Source: Caryophanales bacterium UBA5729
Lineage (GTDB): Bacteria; Bacillota_I; Bacilli_A; Izemoplasmatales; Hujiaoplasmataceae
Assembly: GCA_002419505.1 (NCBI GenBank)
Contig: DIGF01000010.1
Coordinates: 1 to 51,002 of the forward strand
DNA length: 51,002 nt
Reading direction: 5' to 3'
In this document: piece after piece, positions 24,593-32,834 of the stretch
Layout: each line of letters begins with the position of its first letter
Numbering within the stretch: position 1 is the stretch's first letter
Notes under the pieces: generated by a model
Databases searched by the model: none
What the model was told of the DNA's origin: nothing
What the model saw: the letters and a program-made list of their open reading frames with translations, nothing else
Translations under genes and position numbers: made by a program

Positions 24593-27559
24593 TTATTCTA
24601 CTATTCCGTAAGCCCAACCATCAAGCACTAAAGTGCCAGAAGCGCTTGGAGTTTGACAGAAAATAATTATTAAGTTTAATCCATCTCGTTGTGATTCGGT
24701 TAAACCTGATAAATCAAGAATCAATTCTTGTAAAGCTCCAGTTCCTTCAACTTCTAATTGTACATCAGCTCCGCCACCTTCAATTTTAAATAGATACATA
24801 TGTCCAGCTTCACCAGTGAAAGTAAAGACTATTGATTCATTTGTACCATCAAAAGGAAGAATTGAACCTTGAGCATTATTGTTCCACCATTCTGTAGGTG
24901 TATCAGCATAAGTAATAGTAATTTCTGTTTCAGTTTGCACTACAGTCATACCATATCCAACCCAAACTTCTTCAGTTGGTTCTTCTGGAGCTTCAAATGT
25001 ATTGAAGTTTCTATAGAACATGATATTTTCAAATGTAATTACTGCAGGGACTGAAGCTTCACTAATATTGCCTAATTCAAAGTCAATCTTGCCTAAAGTA
25101 GCGGTGCCATTATAAATAAATGTATAAGTATAAACAGCAAATTCTGTTGTTAAATCAAATGTCTTTCTATTATCAACATTTGAAATCAATACAAAGCTCA
25201 TATCTCTCTCAACAGATGCTTTAGCAGTAAATACCAGTGTATATACAGCGCCTTCAACTAAAGGAACATTTTCTTGGAATAATTGTACTGACCAGAAAGC
25301 TTCACTGATAGATACTACATCAACAACTAATTGACCGTTAATTTGTTCAATCGTAACTTCTCCGACTGTATCCCAATCTTGAGCCCATGTTGACCAACCA
25401 ACAACTTGTTCGAAGTTTCCATTTACAACTTGATTAGTTCCTTCAACAACAACTTCTGATTCTACTTCTTCAAATAAAATGTCATCAAATGTTATTGATC
25501 CGGCTACTGAGTCTCCAATTAATCCTAATTCAAAATCTAATTTTCCTGTTGTAGCAGTTCCATCATATAAGAATTCAAATGTATAAGTTGTCATTGTTTC
25601 ACTTAAAACAAATGTTTCTACAAATTCTGCGCCATTACCATCAATTAACTTAAAGTTAATTTCTCTTACAGTATCAGCCATTGCATCAAATGTAACTCTA
25701 TATGTTGTTCCTTCTACTAAAACTAAACCTTCTTGGAATAATTGAATTGCCCAATTTGCATCGCCTAAAAGATCCGTTGTTACAACATATTGACCATCAA
25801 CTATACCATGAGTAACTGAAGGAACACCATTTCCTTGATCCCAATCTTGAGCCCATACATTCCAACCAGTACTAGTAAATTCACCATTTACAACTAATTC
25901 ATCTTGAACTAAAATTCCTAATTCAACATCATCAATAGTAATTGTGCTAGGTACATAATTAACCATATTTCCTAACATAAATAAAACTCTTTCAGTATCA
26001 GTATACTCGCCTTCGTAAGTGAAGATAAATGAATATGTAGCTGCATCTTGACTTAAAGCAAATGTTTGACCATAATTGTCAGTAACTTTCGCAATGATAT
26101 CTCTATCAACTGTTGAACTAGCTGTGAAAGTTAATTTGTAAGTTTGACCAGTTACTAATTCAATACCATTTTGTTTAAGCATTACACTCCAGTCAGCTCC
26201 GCCAACTGCAGTAACTTCGATTACTGCTGCTTCATCGATTACTGAGAATGTAGCTTCTGCGCCATTCCATCCAGCGACATAATAATACCAAATTTCTGGA
26301 TCCGTTATATCTGCATAGCCATTTTCTTCAGTATCTTGAATTTCAGCAATAATTTCTGTAGTCGTTTTAAATGATCCATCTGTAATATCATTAGTGTTAT
26401 TGAATACTAAATCAACAACTGTAACCGTAATAGTAACGGTTGCAACATTTCCAGCTGCATCACTTACAGTATAAGTTACTGAGTAAACGCCAGGATTTGA
26501 TGTATCAACGTCACTAACATAATGTGTTTCGTCTAAAGTTATTTCTCCGTCAACAACATCATAAGCGCTAACTCCAGCAAGAGGATCATAAACAGCACCT
26601 GTTTCAAGAGTTAAATCAACAGCGCCTGATATTACAGGTGCAGTAGTATCTTCATCTGGTGTAGATTCAATCATAACAACATCGTCAAGGTAAACTTTTG
26701 TAATTAAAGTACCAGCGTCATCATTAATTGTTCCAAAGTTAAACATAACTTGACCATTTGCGTTTGTAGCTAAATTCATAGTTATTTTAAACGTAAAGGT
26801 TTGCCATTCAGTTGTAACTTCGAAAGTTTGATAGTTAAAAGGCATAAAATCAACAAACCAAGGTGCATTAGGAAGTAATTGCCCAACTTGAACCCCGATA
26901 ACTCTTGCGTCATCAGCCTTAGCTTTAAAACTGATTTCGTATGTTACGCCATTCTCAAATTCGATAAGGTTTGACTCTAAACGCGGAGCAGCTAATCCCC
27001 ATGAAGGTGATGTAATATTGACTATTCCAACTTCATCAACTACTGAAAAATCAGCAGCAGCGCCTTCAAATAAAGAAAGCTTCCAAATCGCATTTCCTAA
27101 ACTAAAATCGCCATTTTGTATTAATTCATCGCCGATTAAGCTAGGATCAACTTCTACAGTAACATAACGTGATACTTCTCTCTTGTTTCCAGCGCTATCT
27201 GTTACGCTATACTTTAAGAAATAAGTACCTGTTTTTGATGTGTCAACAACACCTGTTACGATGATAGAATCAGTTAAATCGCCATCTTTGTTATCAATCG
27301 CGGTAACACCTGCCATTGGATCAAAAATAGTATCTAAATAAACTGTTATATCACCAGCACCGAAAATTTCTGGTGCAATTGTGTCAGCTTCTTCAGTTGA
27401 AGAGGTAACTGTTGTTGGCGCCTGTGTTGTTGGCGCTTGTGTTGTTGGCGCTTGTGTCGTTGGTGCTTGTGTCGTTGGCGCCTGTGTCGTTACGCCATTA
27501 CATGCTGCAAAAGTAAAAACTGCTAAAACCATTAAAAATAAAAACATTACTTTTTTCAT
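24593..27559 (-). CDS. multi-module carbohydrate-binding lipoprotein (DUF5011 + CBM4-like repeats)
   Basis: 988-residue surface lipoprotein without a recognisable catalytic domain. The signal ends at FAAC (Cys20) and is followed by five APTTQ units. Then come an Ig-like DUF5011-type domain (about 60-132), a CBM4/9-like module (about 145-300), a second Ig-like domain (about 305-382), three more CBM4/9-like modules (about 390-550, 553-708, 715-870) and a C-terminal beta-rich domain. Modules three and four share WAQDWD, WA/SVQLFQE and LDFELG/IDFELG blocks, so they arose by internal duplication. Family 4 modules commonly bind beta-glucans, so a glucan-capture role is likely. AGGAGG precedes the start. 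It lies between the phosphorylase and GH5 genes. Confidence 0.85.
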   Translation of the reverse strand: MKKVMFLFLMVLAVFTFAACNGVTTQAPTTQAPTTQAPTTQAPTTQAPTTVTSSTEEADTIAPEIFGAGDITVYLDTIFDPMAGVTAIDNKDGDLTDSIIVTGVVDTSKTGTYFLKYSVTDSAGNKREVSRYVTVEVDPSLIGDELIQNGDFSLGNAIWKLSLFEGAAADFSVVDEVGIVNITSPSWGLAAPRLESNLIEFENGVTYEISFKAKADDARVIGVQVGQLLPNAPWFVDFMPFNYQTFEVTTEWQTFTFKITMNLATNANGQVMFNFGTINDDAGTLITKVYLDDVVMIESTPDEDTTAPVISGAVDLTLETGAVYDPLAGVSAYDVVDGEITLDETHYVSDVDTSNPGVYSVTYTVSDAAGNVATVTITVTVVDLVFNNTNDITDGSFKTTTEIIAEIQDTEENGYADITDPEIWYYYVAGWNGAEATFSVIDEAAVIEVTAVGGADWSVMLKQNGIELVTGQTYKLTFTASSTVDRDIIAKVTDNYGQTFALSQDAATYSFIFTYEGEYTDTERVLFMLGNMVNYVPSTITIDDVELGILVQDELVVNGEFTSTGWNVWAQDWDQGNGVPSVTHGIVDGQYVVTTDLLGDANWAIQLFQEGLVLVEGTTYRVTFDAMADTVREINFKLIDGNGAEFVETFVLSETMTTYTFEFLYDGTATTGKLDFELGLIGDSVAGSITFDDILFEEVESEVVVEGTNQVVNGNFEQVVGWSTWAQDWDTVGEVTIEQINGQLVVDVVSISEAFWSVQLFQENVPLVEGAVYTLVFTAKASVERDMSFVLISNVDNRKTFDLTTEFAVYTYTFIYNGTATLGKIDFELGNISEASVPAVITFENIMFYRNFNTFEAPEEPTEEVWVGYGMTVVQTETEITITYADTPTEWWNNNAQGSILPFDGTNESIVFTFTGEAGHMYLFKIEGGGADVQLEVEGTGALQELILDLSGLTESQRDGLNLIIIFCQTPSASGTLVLDGWAYGIVE
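27414..27488 (-). repeat. five tandem 15-bp units encoding the APTTQ linker
   Basis: Five consecutive 15-base units, differing only by C/T changes, encode the Thr/Pro linker just after the lipidated Cys. Units are similar enough to change copy number by slippage in frame. Related units occur in the binding-protein gene near 23330-23400. Confidence 0.85.
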
Positions 27560-27573
27560 AACTTCCTCCTAAA

Positions 27574-30500
27574 TTATTTTATATATATGTGAATTTTTTT
27601 GTAATACCCATCTCTGATTTTTGTAGCCTTGTTGCCCTCTAAATATCTATCGTTAATGACGCTTGTTTTATTTAAAGCATCAACTAACTCAAATTTAGCT
27701 ATTTCGCAACCTTCGTATGTATTATTTCTTTCTTCGTTGTGATAGATAATTTCTGTGTCTTTCATAAATCTGAAACTTACGCAGTTGTTTTCATCAAAGA
27801 AAGTTTTGTCTAATACTGGTCTAGGTTGAAATCTCAGATTTTGATTTTGATATATAAACGGTTTTTCTCCAAGCATCATTATTGCCCAAATGTTTAAAAC
27901 CTCGACAGTTGAGCCGCTTAACCTCGCAAAGAATCCTTGACCATGTATTTTTGGATTCGGATTATTTGAAGTAGCAATGAAACTGGAATTTTCTAATGTA
28001 CTTCTTCCATAAACTTTAGGGTCCATGAAACAAACAAAATTAGTTTTTAACTCAGCAAAGAACTTTTCATACAGTTTAGCTCTTAATAGACCTAAAAGGT
28101 ATTTATAATTCATATGCATAAAATTGCTTTCTCTTTCTAACCATCCTGGCGTAAAGGCAACTACTCTGCCTATTTCAAAAGTTTCATTATCCAAAGGTAC
28201 AGACGTTTTGTATTGCTTTAAAACTTTATCGTACAGATTACTTGATTTAATCATGTCTGTTGATAAGTTAAGTTTAGTCTCATCAAAAACTGTTTTTAAT
28301 AAGCGAGCCGGAGCTTCAAGGAAAGGTGATATTGCTTTTCGTTTGAATTTGATAGGTTTAACGAACTTGTTATCATCATCAGATTTGTCTGCCTTTTCAT
28401 ATTCATCAACTTGATAAGTTAAATAAGTTGGTATGATACCTTCAAATTCATCAAAGACATTCTCTAAAGTAGTATCGATGTGTTCTTTAATCCTTTGTAA
28501 TGTTGAAAACACACGTTGAGAGTTAACTTCCTTAAACTCTCCACTCAAACCAGCATAAATAGTTTTACGATATGACTCTCGAGCTTGAACTCGATTTTTA
28601 TATTCAAAACTGTTGTCTAAATCTTGATATAATCTGTAAACTTCAACAGGCAAATTAACCTCTACATTAGATTTAAAATCAAGCATAAAATCAATAATGC
28701 GTTTAAGTTCAATCGTTTCAGATACACCTGAGCCGAAGAGTCCTGGCAATCCATTCATCGCGTCATTCCACCCCGGTTTTCCAGCTTCCATCTCTACCCC
28801 AATCCCATCTGGGTCTAGAAGAGAGAATTTATTAATGGCTAAAATTAATAGTTTGGTGAAAAGATTTGATTTATAGTAATCATCTTTGATTTTAACAAAA
28901 TTTTCTTTTTGGTTTACATGTCTCAAACTGCCGTATTGTCGTACCCCGCCATTTTTACTAATCACTGCTTTTTGATCTTGATTTAAAACGTCAATAGGTG
29001 ATTGAAAATAAAGGAAAATTTGTTGATTATAATATAAATCTTCAAATTCATCTGGATAAATCGCTAGATATGATTCGATTAAATCTAAGAAATAAGTAAA
29101 GTGATCAATCCAATATCCTTCACCAAAATTAGCTTCGATATTTAACTCGCTATTATTAACAGCATCATCTAAATACAAAGTTTCATTAGTAATCACTTCA
29201 ATATTATTTCTTTCAATGAAATTTACCAAATCTCCTGGTGTAAATTTCTTATTAAAGAAATCGAGTAAAAAACTTTTATTTTGGCCAAAATGTTTATTTA
29301 TAAAAGAATCTAAGACTTTATTGTTAAGACTATATTTTATTCCATTTACCGATAGAGGATTGTATCCATCTAGTTGAATCAAAGAACCAAATTGAAGAAT
29401 GTTGAACCACTTAACATCGCGATTAATCATTGAATCAAGTCTACGATTTTGACATACATCACGGAAATTCCCAGGTCCTGTGGAATAATATTCAGGTGCT
29501 AAGGAGAAGAAATTATAATCTCTTTCCAAATCACCGTGCTTTCTCGCATAAATATGATAAATTTGATTTCCTATCTTTATAGGATATCCTCCGCGCAATA
29601 AATTATCTAAATAGTTTTGTTTGATATACGCATCAAAAATCGGAAAAGCGGTTTTAGTCTCTACATCATTGAGCAAGTTATCAACTTCTAATTTAGCTTC
29701 TATTTGTTTTTTGCTAATGTAATCAAAATTAGTCAATTTTAGTAGCATTCCGCGTAAATATTCTAATGAATGAGTGTGTCCAATTAAACTAAAAAATTCA
29801 TAGTTTTCATTTTTCTGTAATTTAATTTCTAAAGGCAAGAAACCTGAAGGAACTTTGTTTTTTGTAACTTGTTTTAAAGATTTGATTTCTTTTATTGATA
29901 ACTTCTCAAACATATATGGATAAGATTTAGATGTATCAAAACCAAAAATATTTTCAATATCACCAATTAGGGGAATTCTCTTTGTTTTGTCGAAACCAAT
30001 ATAAAAATTGCCATCTTTTACAACAGAAACCTCAGCGCTATCTCCAGTTGATCCTCTTAATTTATAAAAGCCGAAACCCTCATCAATACAATCTACATCC
30101 ATCCAACTTTGCAATAAATTAGACATTGATTTAAACTCATCCGTTCTGACTCCGGCTGGTAAAATTTCAGTTAACCCATCAATCAACTCAAAATCAATCT
30201 CATGGTCATTTAAATTGATAACTTCTACTTTTCTAACTAAAGCAGCTATCGGTTCATTTGGTAAACCAAAATATGTTACTATCGTCTTTAGATTAATATT
30301 ATCATTAGTTTCTTCAATGCTCACTTGATGTGCTTCAATGACCATTTTTTGAGTAAAATTACTGCCAATTACAAATGGTTCATATATTTTGTTTTCATGT
30401 TTTATAAAGGTTCTAAAACCATCAAATGCAACATTTTGATAAGCTTTATTAGCTGAATGAAATAAAGTAATTGGATGATTTTTGTCTTGCAAACCAAAAC

Positions 30501-30654
30501 TACTAATCAATTGAGCTCGATTAACATAAAAGACCCACAAAGGTATTCCTCTTTTACCAGCTAAACCTGGTAAAAAGTTAGAAAATGTTTTTGCTTTATT
30601 ATAATTTTCAATAACAAACTTTCCGTTTTCAAAATAATACTTTGTATCTTTCAT
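27574..30654 (-). CDS. GH94/149/161-type beta-1,3-glucan phosphorylase, probable
   Basis: 1026-residue cytosolic inverting phosphorylase related to cellobiose/laminaribiose phosphorylases. The N-terminal block with FLPGLAGKRGIPLWVFYVNR and the catalytic block PGWNDAMNGLPGLFGSG (general acid Asp631) are typical of the long clade around families GH149 and GH161, whose members act on beta-1,3-glucan. A C-terminal block GQGFFARLSGSTVEV should lie by the phosphate site. It would release alpha-glucose 1-phosphate from imported oligosaccharides and save ATP. The length exceeds that of ordinary GH94. Its ATG shares a TAATG junction with the GH30 gene. The choice between GH161 and GH149 is from memory of motif style. 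Confidence 0.82.
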   Translation of the reverse strand: MKDTKYYFENGKFVIENYNKAKTFSNFLPGLAGKRGIPLWVFYVNRAQLISSFGLQDKNHPITLFHSANKAYQNVAFDGFRTFIKHENKIYEPFVIGSNFTQKMVIEAHQVSIEETNDNINLKTIVTYFGLPNEPIAALVRKVEVINLNDHEIDFELIDGLTEILPAGVRTDEFKSMSNLLQSWMDVDCIDEGFGFYKLRGSTGDSAEVSVVKDGNFYIGFDKTKRIPLIGDIENIFGFDTSKSYPYMFEKLSIKEIKSLKQVTKNKVPSGFLPLEIKLQKNENYEFFSLIGHTHSLEYLRGMLLKLTNFDYISKKQIEAKLEVDNLLNDVETKTAFPIFDAYIKQNYLDNLLRGGYPIKIGNQIYHIYARKHGDLERDYNFFSLAPEYYSTGPGNFRDVCQNRRLDSMINRDVKWFNILQFGSLIQLDGYNPLSVNGIKYSLNNKVLDSFINKHFGQNKSFLLDFFNKKFTPGDLVNFIERNNIEVITNETLYLDDAVNNSELNIEANFGEGYWIDHFTYFLDLIESYLAIYPDEFEDLYYNQQIFLYFQSPIDVLNQDQKAVISKNGGVRQYGSLRHVNQKENFVKIKDDYYKSNLFTKLLILAINKFSLLDPDGIGVEMEAGKPGWNDAMNGLPGLFGSGVSETIELKRIIDFMLDFKSNVEVNLPVEVYRLYQDLDNSFEYKNRVQARESYRKTIYAGLSGEFKEVNSQRVFSTLQRIKEHIDTTLENVFDEFEGIIPTYLTYQVDEYEKADKSDDDNKFVKPIKFKRKAISPFLEAPARLLKTVFDETKLNLSTDMIKSSNLYDKVLKQYKTSVPLDNETFEIGRVVAFTPGWLERESNFMHMNYKYLLGLLRAKLYEKFFAELKTNFVCFMDPKVYGRSTLENSSFIATSNNPNPKIHGQGFFARLSGSTVEVLNIWAIMMLGEKPFIYQNQNLRFQPRPVLDKTFFDENNCVSFRFMKDTEIIYHNEERNNTYEGCEIAKFELVDALNKTSVINDRYLEGNKATKIRDGYYKKIHIYIK

Positions 30655-31985
30655 TAACTTACTCCTCTACTCACCAAGGTTATGATACTTTTTTTCAAAC
30701 ATTTAAATGTCTTTTTATTTTCATTAATATTAAACTGTAAAATATAGTCTTTTTCACTTTCATTTAAAACCACTAAAACAATCGAACCGTCAGGGTTTTG
30801 GAAACAGATTTGTTTAATATTTTCAGAGTTGATTTCAGAACTAATTCTTCTCGCTCCTGGTTTTACATGTTTAGAAAAATGTCCAATATGATAATAAGAA
30901 CTATTAAAAATCAATTTATCATTTATAGTATCTGAAAGAATTGGAGCATCACAATAATTGCCAACATGATTCGGACCGCCTATTTCATTTAAGGTTAAAT
31001 TCCAATCGATGAAAGCTTCACAATGGTTGCTAAAATCGCCAATTATATTTCTTGAATATCTCTCTCCAGTTTCGTAAACGCCAACATGAGGACCGCCTTC
31101 AATACAACCTTCAGAAAAAATGATTTGCTTATTCGGGTACATATCGTGTACTTTGCCGACTTTTTCAAATTCTTCACTTACATACCAATGTAATGCAGTT
31201 CCGGCCACAAATTTACTCGCTTCCGGATCATCAAAAATTGCTTTAGCTCTTTCGACAATTAAATCGCGATTATGGTCCCAAATAAAGATTTTAATATCTT
31301 TATTCTTACTGTTGATTATCTTAGGACCAAGATGAAATTTAACAAAATCGCGTTCTTCTTCTTTGGTATACAAACATGAATCCCAAGTTTGTTTTGCTGC
31401 AGGTTCGTTTTGGACAGTTAATGCAAACGGATGTAATCCGGCTTTTTTAATATCATCAAGAAATCTTAAATAATAGTCTGCCCACAAAGGATAAAACTCT
31501 ATTAATAACTTTCCGCCGTTATTCATTTCGCCATTTGACTTCATCCAAGCTGGAGGACTCCATGGAGAAACTAATAAATCTATTGTTTGTTTTGCTATTT
31601 TTTCAGCCTTTTTTATTGTTGGAATAACGTATTTTTTTTCCCTTGAAATATCAAATGTTTTTAGTTCTAAATCGTTATCTTCAACATAGGTATAATTACC
31701 TAGTGCAAAATCAGAACTATTCATATGAATTCTACCTAAATTATAGTTCAATCCATTATCAGGATTAAAATAAGCATTCAATAATTCTTCTTGATTTTTT
31801 TGAGAAATTTTTGATAGTGTATAGCATGCTGCTTCAGTAAAAGCGCCGCCAAACCCAAGGATTTTTTGATATTTTATCCCTGGATTAATATTTATTATAA
31901 ATTCCGGTTGATTATTACAAACAACCGGAAGCGCATGATGACGATAATTTTCATATTTTGAAGTTACATATGTCTCTAGTTTCAT
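30654..31985 (-). CDS. GH30 beta-glucosidase / beta-1,6-glucanase-like
   Basis: Glycoside hydrolase family 30 enzyme, 443 residues, no signal peptide. Landmarks are GFGGAFTEAA, WSPPAWMKSNGEMNNGG, acid/base Glu194 in TVQNEPAA and nucleophile Glu292 in IIFSEGCIEGG, then a beta-rich C-terminal domain. Laminarin carries beta-1,6 branches, and GH30 members cleave beta-1,6-glucosidic bonds, so debranching of imported oligosaccharides is the likely job. It is the first gene of the operon; AGGAGA precedes the start and the promoter with its operators lies at 32001-32049. A beta-glucosidase of another linkage remains possible. Confidence 0.88.
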   Translation of the reverse strand: MKLETYVTSKYENYRHHALPVVCNNQPEFIININPGIKYQKILGFGGAFTEAACYTLSKISQKNQEELLNAYFNPDNGLNYNLGRIHMNSSDFALGNYTYVEDNDLELKTFDISREKKYVIPTIKKAEKIAKQTIDLLVSPWSPPAWMKSNGEMNNGGKLLIEFYPLWADYYLRFLDDIKKAGLHPFALTVQNEPAAKQTWDSCLYTKEEERDFVKFHLGPKIINSKNKDIKIFIWDHNRDLIVERAKAIFDDPEASKFVAGTALHWYVSEEFEKVGKVHDMYPNKQIIFSEGCIEGGPHVGVYETGERYSRNIIGDFSNHCEAFIDWNLTLNEIGGPNHVGNYCDAPILSDTINDKLIFNSSYYHIGHFSKHVKPGARRISSEINSENIKQICFQNPDGSIVLVVLNESEKDYILQFNINENKKTFKCLKKSIITLVSRGVS

Positions 31986-32000
31986 CTATAAAAATCTCCT

Positions 32001-32016
32001 ACGAAAACGTTTTCGT
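32001..32016. promoter_or_regulatory. 16-bp perfect palindromic operator over the operon start
   Basis: ACGAAAACGTTTTCGT is a perfect inverted repeat with a central CG, typical of LacI/GalR-family operators. It lies just after the -10 box, covering the expected transcription start and ending next to the ribosome site of the GH30 gene. The LacI-family protein encoded in the same operon is the likely ligand; CcpA could also recognise it. I saw no second copy elsewhere in the window. Confidence 0.8.
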
Positions 32017-32020
32017 TTTT

Positions 32021-32049
32021 ATTATATATAATTATGAAAACGCTGTCAA
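32021..32049 (-). promoter_or_regulatory. consensus sigma-A promoter of the glucan operon
   Basis: On the minus strand TTGACA (32049-32044) and TATAAT (32026-32021), both perfect, are separated by exactly 17 bp. Transcription should begin near 32014 and give a short leader of about 28 bases. Confidence 0.9.
32035..32048. promoter_or_regulatory. cre-like site overlapping the -35 box
   Basis: TGAAAACGCTGTCA matches the catabolite-response consensus TGWNANCGNTNNCA at every fixed position. It overlaps the -35 hexamer, so binding of a CcpA-type protein would block the promoter and impose catabolite repression. Confidence 0.75.
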
Positions 32050-32060
32050 TACTTTTGTAT

Positions 32061-32088
32061 AAAAAAAATCTGCAACTTATGCAGATTT
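32061..32088 (-). terminator. terminator of the guanylate-kinase-like gene
   Basis: A perfect 9-bp stem AAATCTGCA / TGCAGATTT (32088-32080 with 32074-32066) precedes a U-run on the minus strand (A-run 32061-32068). It insulates the glucan promoter from upstream transcription. Confidence 0.85.
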
Positions 32089-32105
32089 GTAAAAAATTTA
32101 TTTTG

Positions 32106-32675
32106 TTAAAATAAAGACAGTTGTTTTCCGTTGATTTTTTTCTTTTCCAATATCAGTAAATAGTCAAAATATATTTTATCTGCCAAGTCGGATAAACTAA
32201 CATTAGTTGTGTCAATTATTAAATCCAACCCTTCAATTTTCTTAAGGTTAAACTCTTCTCGGTCAGCTTCAATTCTTTTCTTAATATCTTCGGAATTATC
32301 TTTTCTAAGTTTCATTCTTTTAATTCTTATGCTTTCTTTTGTTTTAAGATATATAGCTACAATTGGACAATCACTCTTTTCTAAAAACGATTTTAAGCCT
32401 TGAGGTTCTAAAATTATGAACTTATCCTCACCTAGTTCGTTTTTTGGCGTTCCATACATATTGTTATTATAAACTGCGGTTTCTAAAAAATAATCACTTT
32501 TTTTAAGCTCATTAAATCTTGTTTTTGATAAAAAATGATAATCAAAACCATCAATTTCGTTAATCCTTTGTTTTCTTGTAGTACAAGTAACAACCCTAGA
32601 TATAGGGTAGCGATTAATCATGATTTTTGCAGATTCAGTTTTACCAGAAGCGCTGGGTCCAATTAAAACTAACAT
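32106..32675 (-). CDS. guanylate kinase-like P-loop protein
   Basis: 189-residue nucleotide kinase of the guanylate kinase family. The P-loop is GPSASGKT (6-13), followed by the GMP-site elements TTRKQR, DGFDYHF and NNMYGTPK. The lid and C-terminal region are shortened and divergent compared with standard Gmk, and the P-loop differs from the usual GPSGxGK. It may be a second, specialised copy rather than the housekeeping enzyme. It has a GAGG site and its own TATAAT (32708-32713, poor -35), divergent from ktrB. A terminator follows. Confidence 0.8.
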   Translation of the reverse strand: MLVLIGPSASGKTESAKIMINRYPISRVVTCTTRKQRINEIDGFDYHFLSKTRFNELKKSDYFLETAVYNNNMYGTPKNELGEDKFIILEPQGLKSFLEKSDCPIVAIYLKTKESIRIKRMKLRKDNSEDIKKRIEADREEFNLKKIEGLDLIIDTTNVSLSDLADKIYFDYLLILEKKKINGKQLSLF

Positions 32676-32770
32676 TATTATACCTCGACATTATTATTTA
32701 CATTTTTATTATAACAAATTAACTTGACTGTTGCCAGTTAGTTTTTGATTTATTAATATTTAAAATTGGT

Positions 32771-32799
32771 TTGTAAAACGCTTTTCAAAGTAGTATAAT
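32771..32799 (+). promoter_or_regulatory. promoter of ktrB
   Basis: TTGTAA (32771-32776) and TATAAT (32794-32799) with a 17-bp spacer, 35 bases before the start codon. Confidence 0.7.
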
Positions 32800-32834
32800 A
32801 TCACCGACATTTTCAATAAATAAGGAGTGTCCAT

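Noticed and set aside
27414..27488. CRISPR-like short repeats
   Set aside because: The units are directly adjacent, coding and without spacers.
27381..27572. Plus-strand frame with repeated VVGACVVGAC units
   Set aside because: It is the antisense image of the tandem APTTQ linker repeats and has no independent support.
7504..32049. Mobile island carrying the glucan locus
   Set aside because: I saw no integrase, transposase, flanking direct repeats or tRNA gene at either edge, and base composition looks like the rest.
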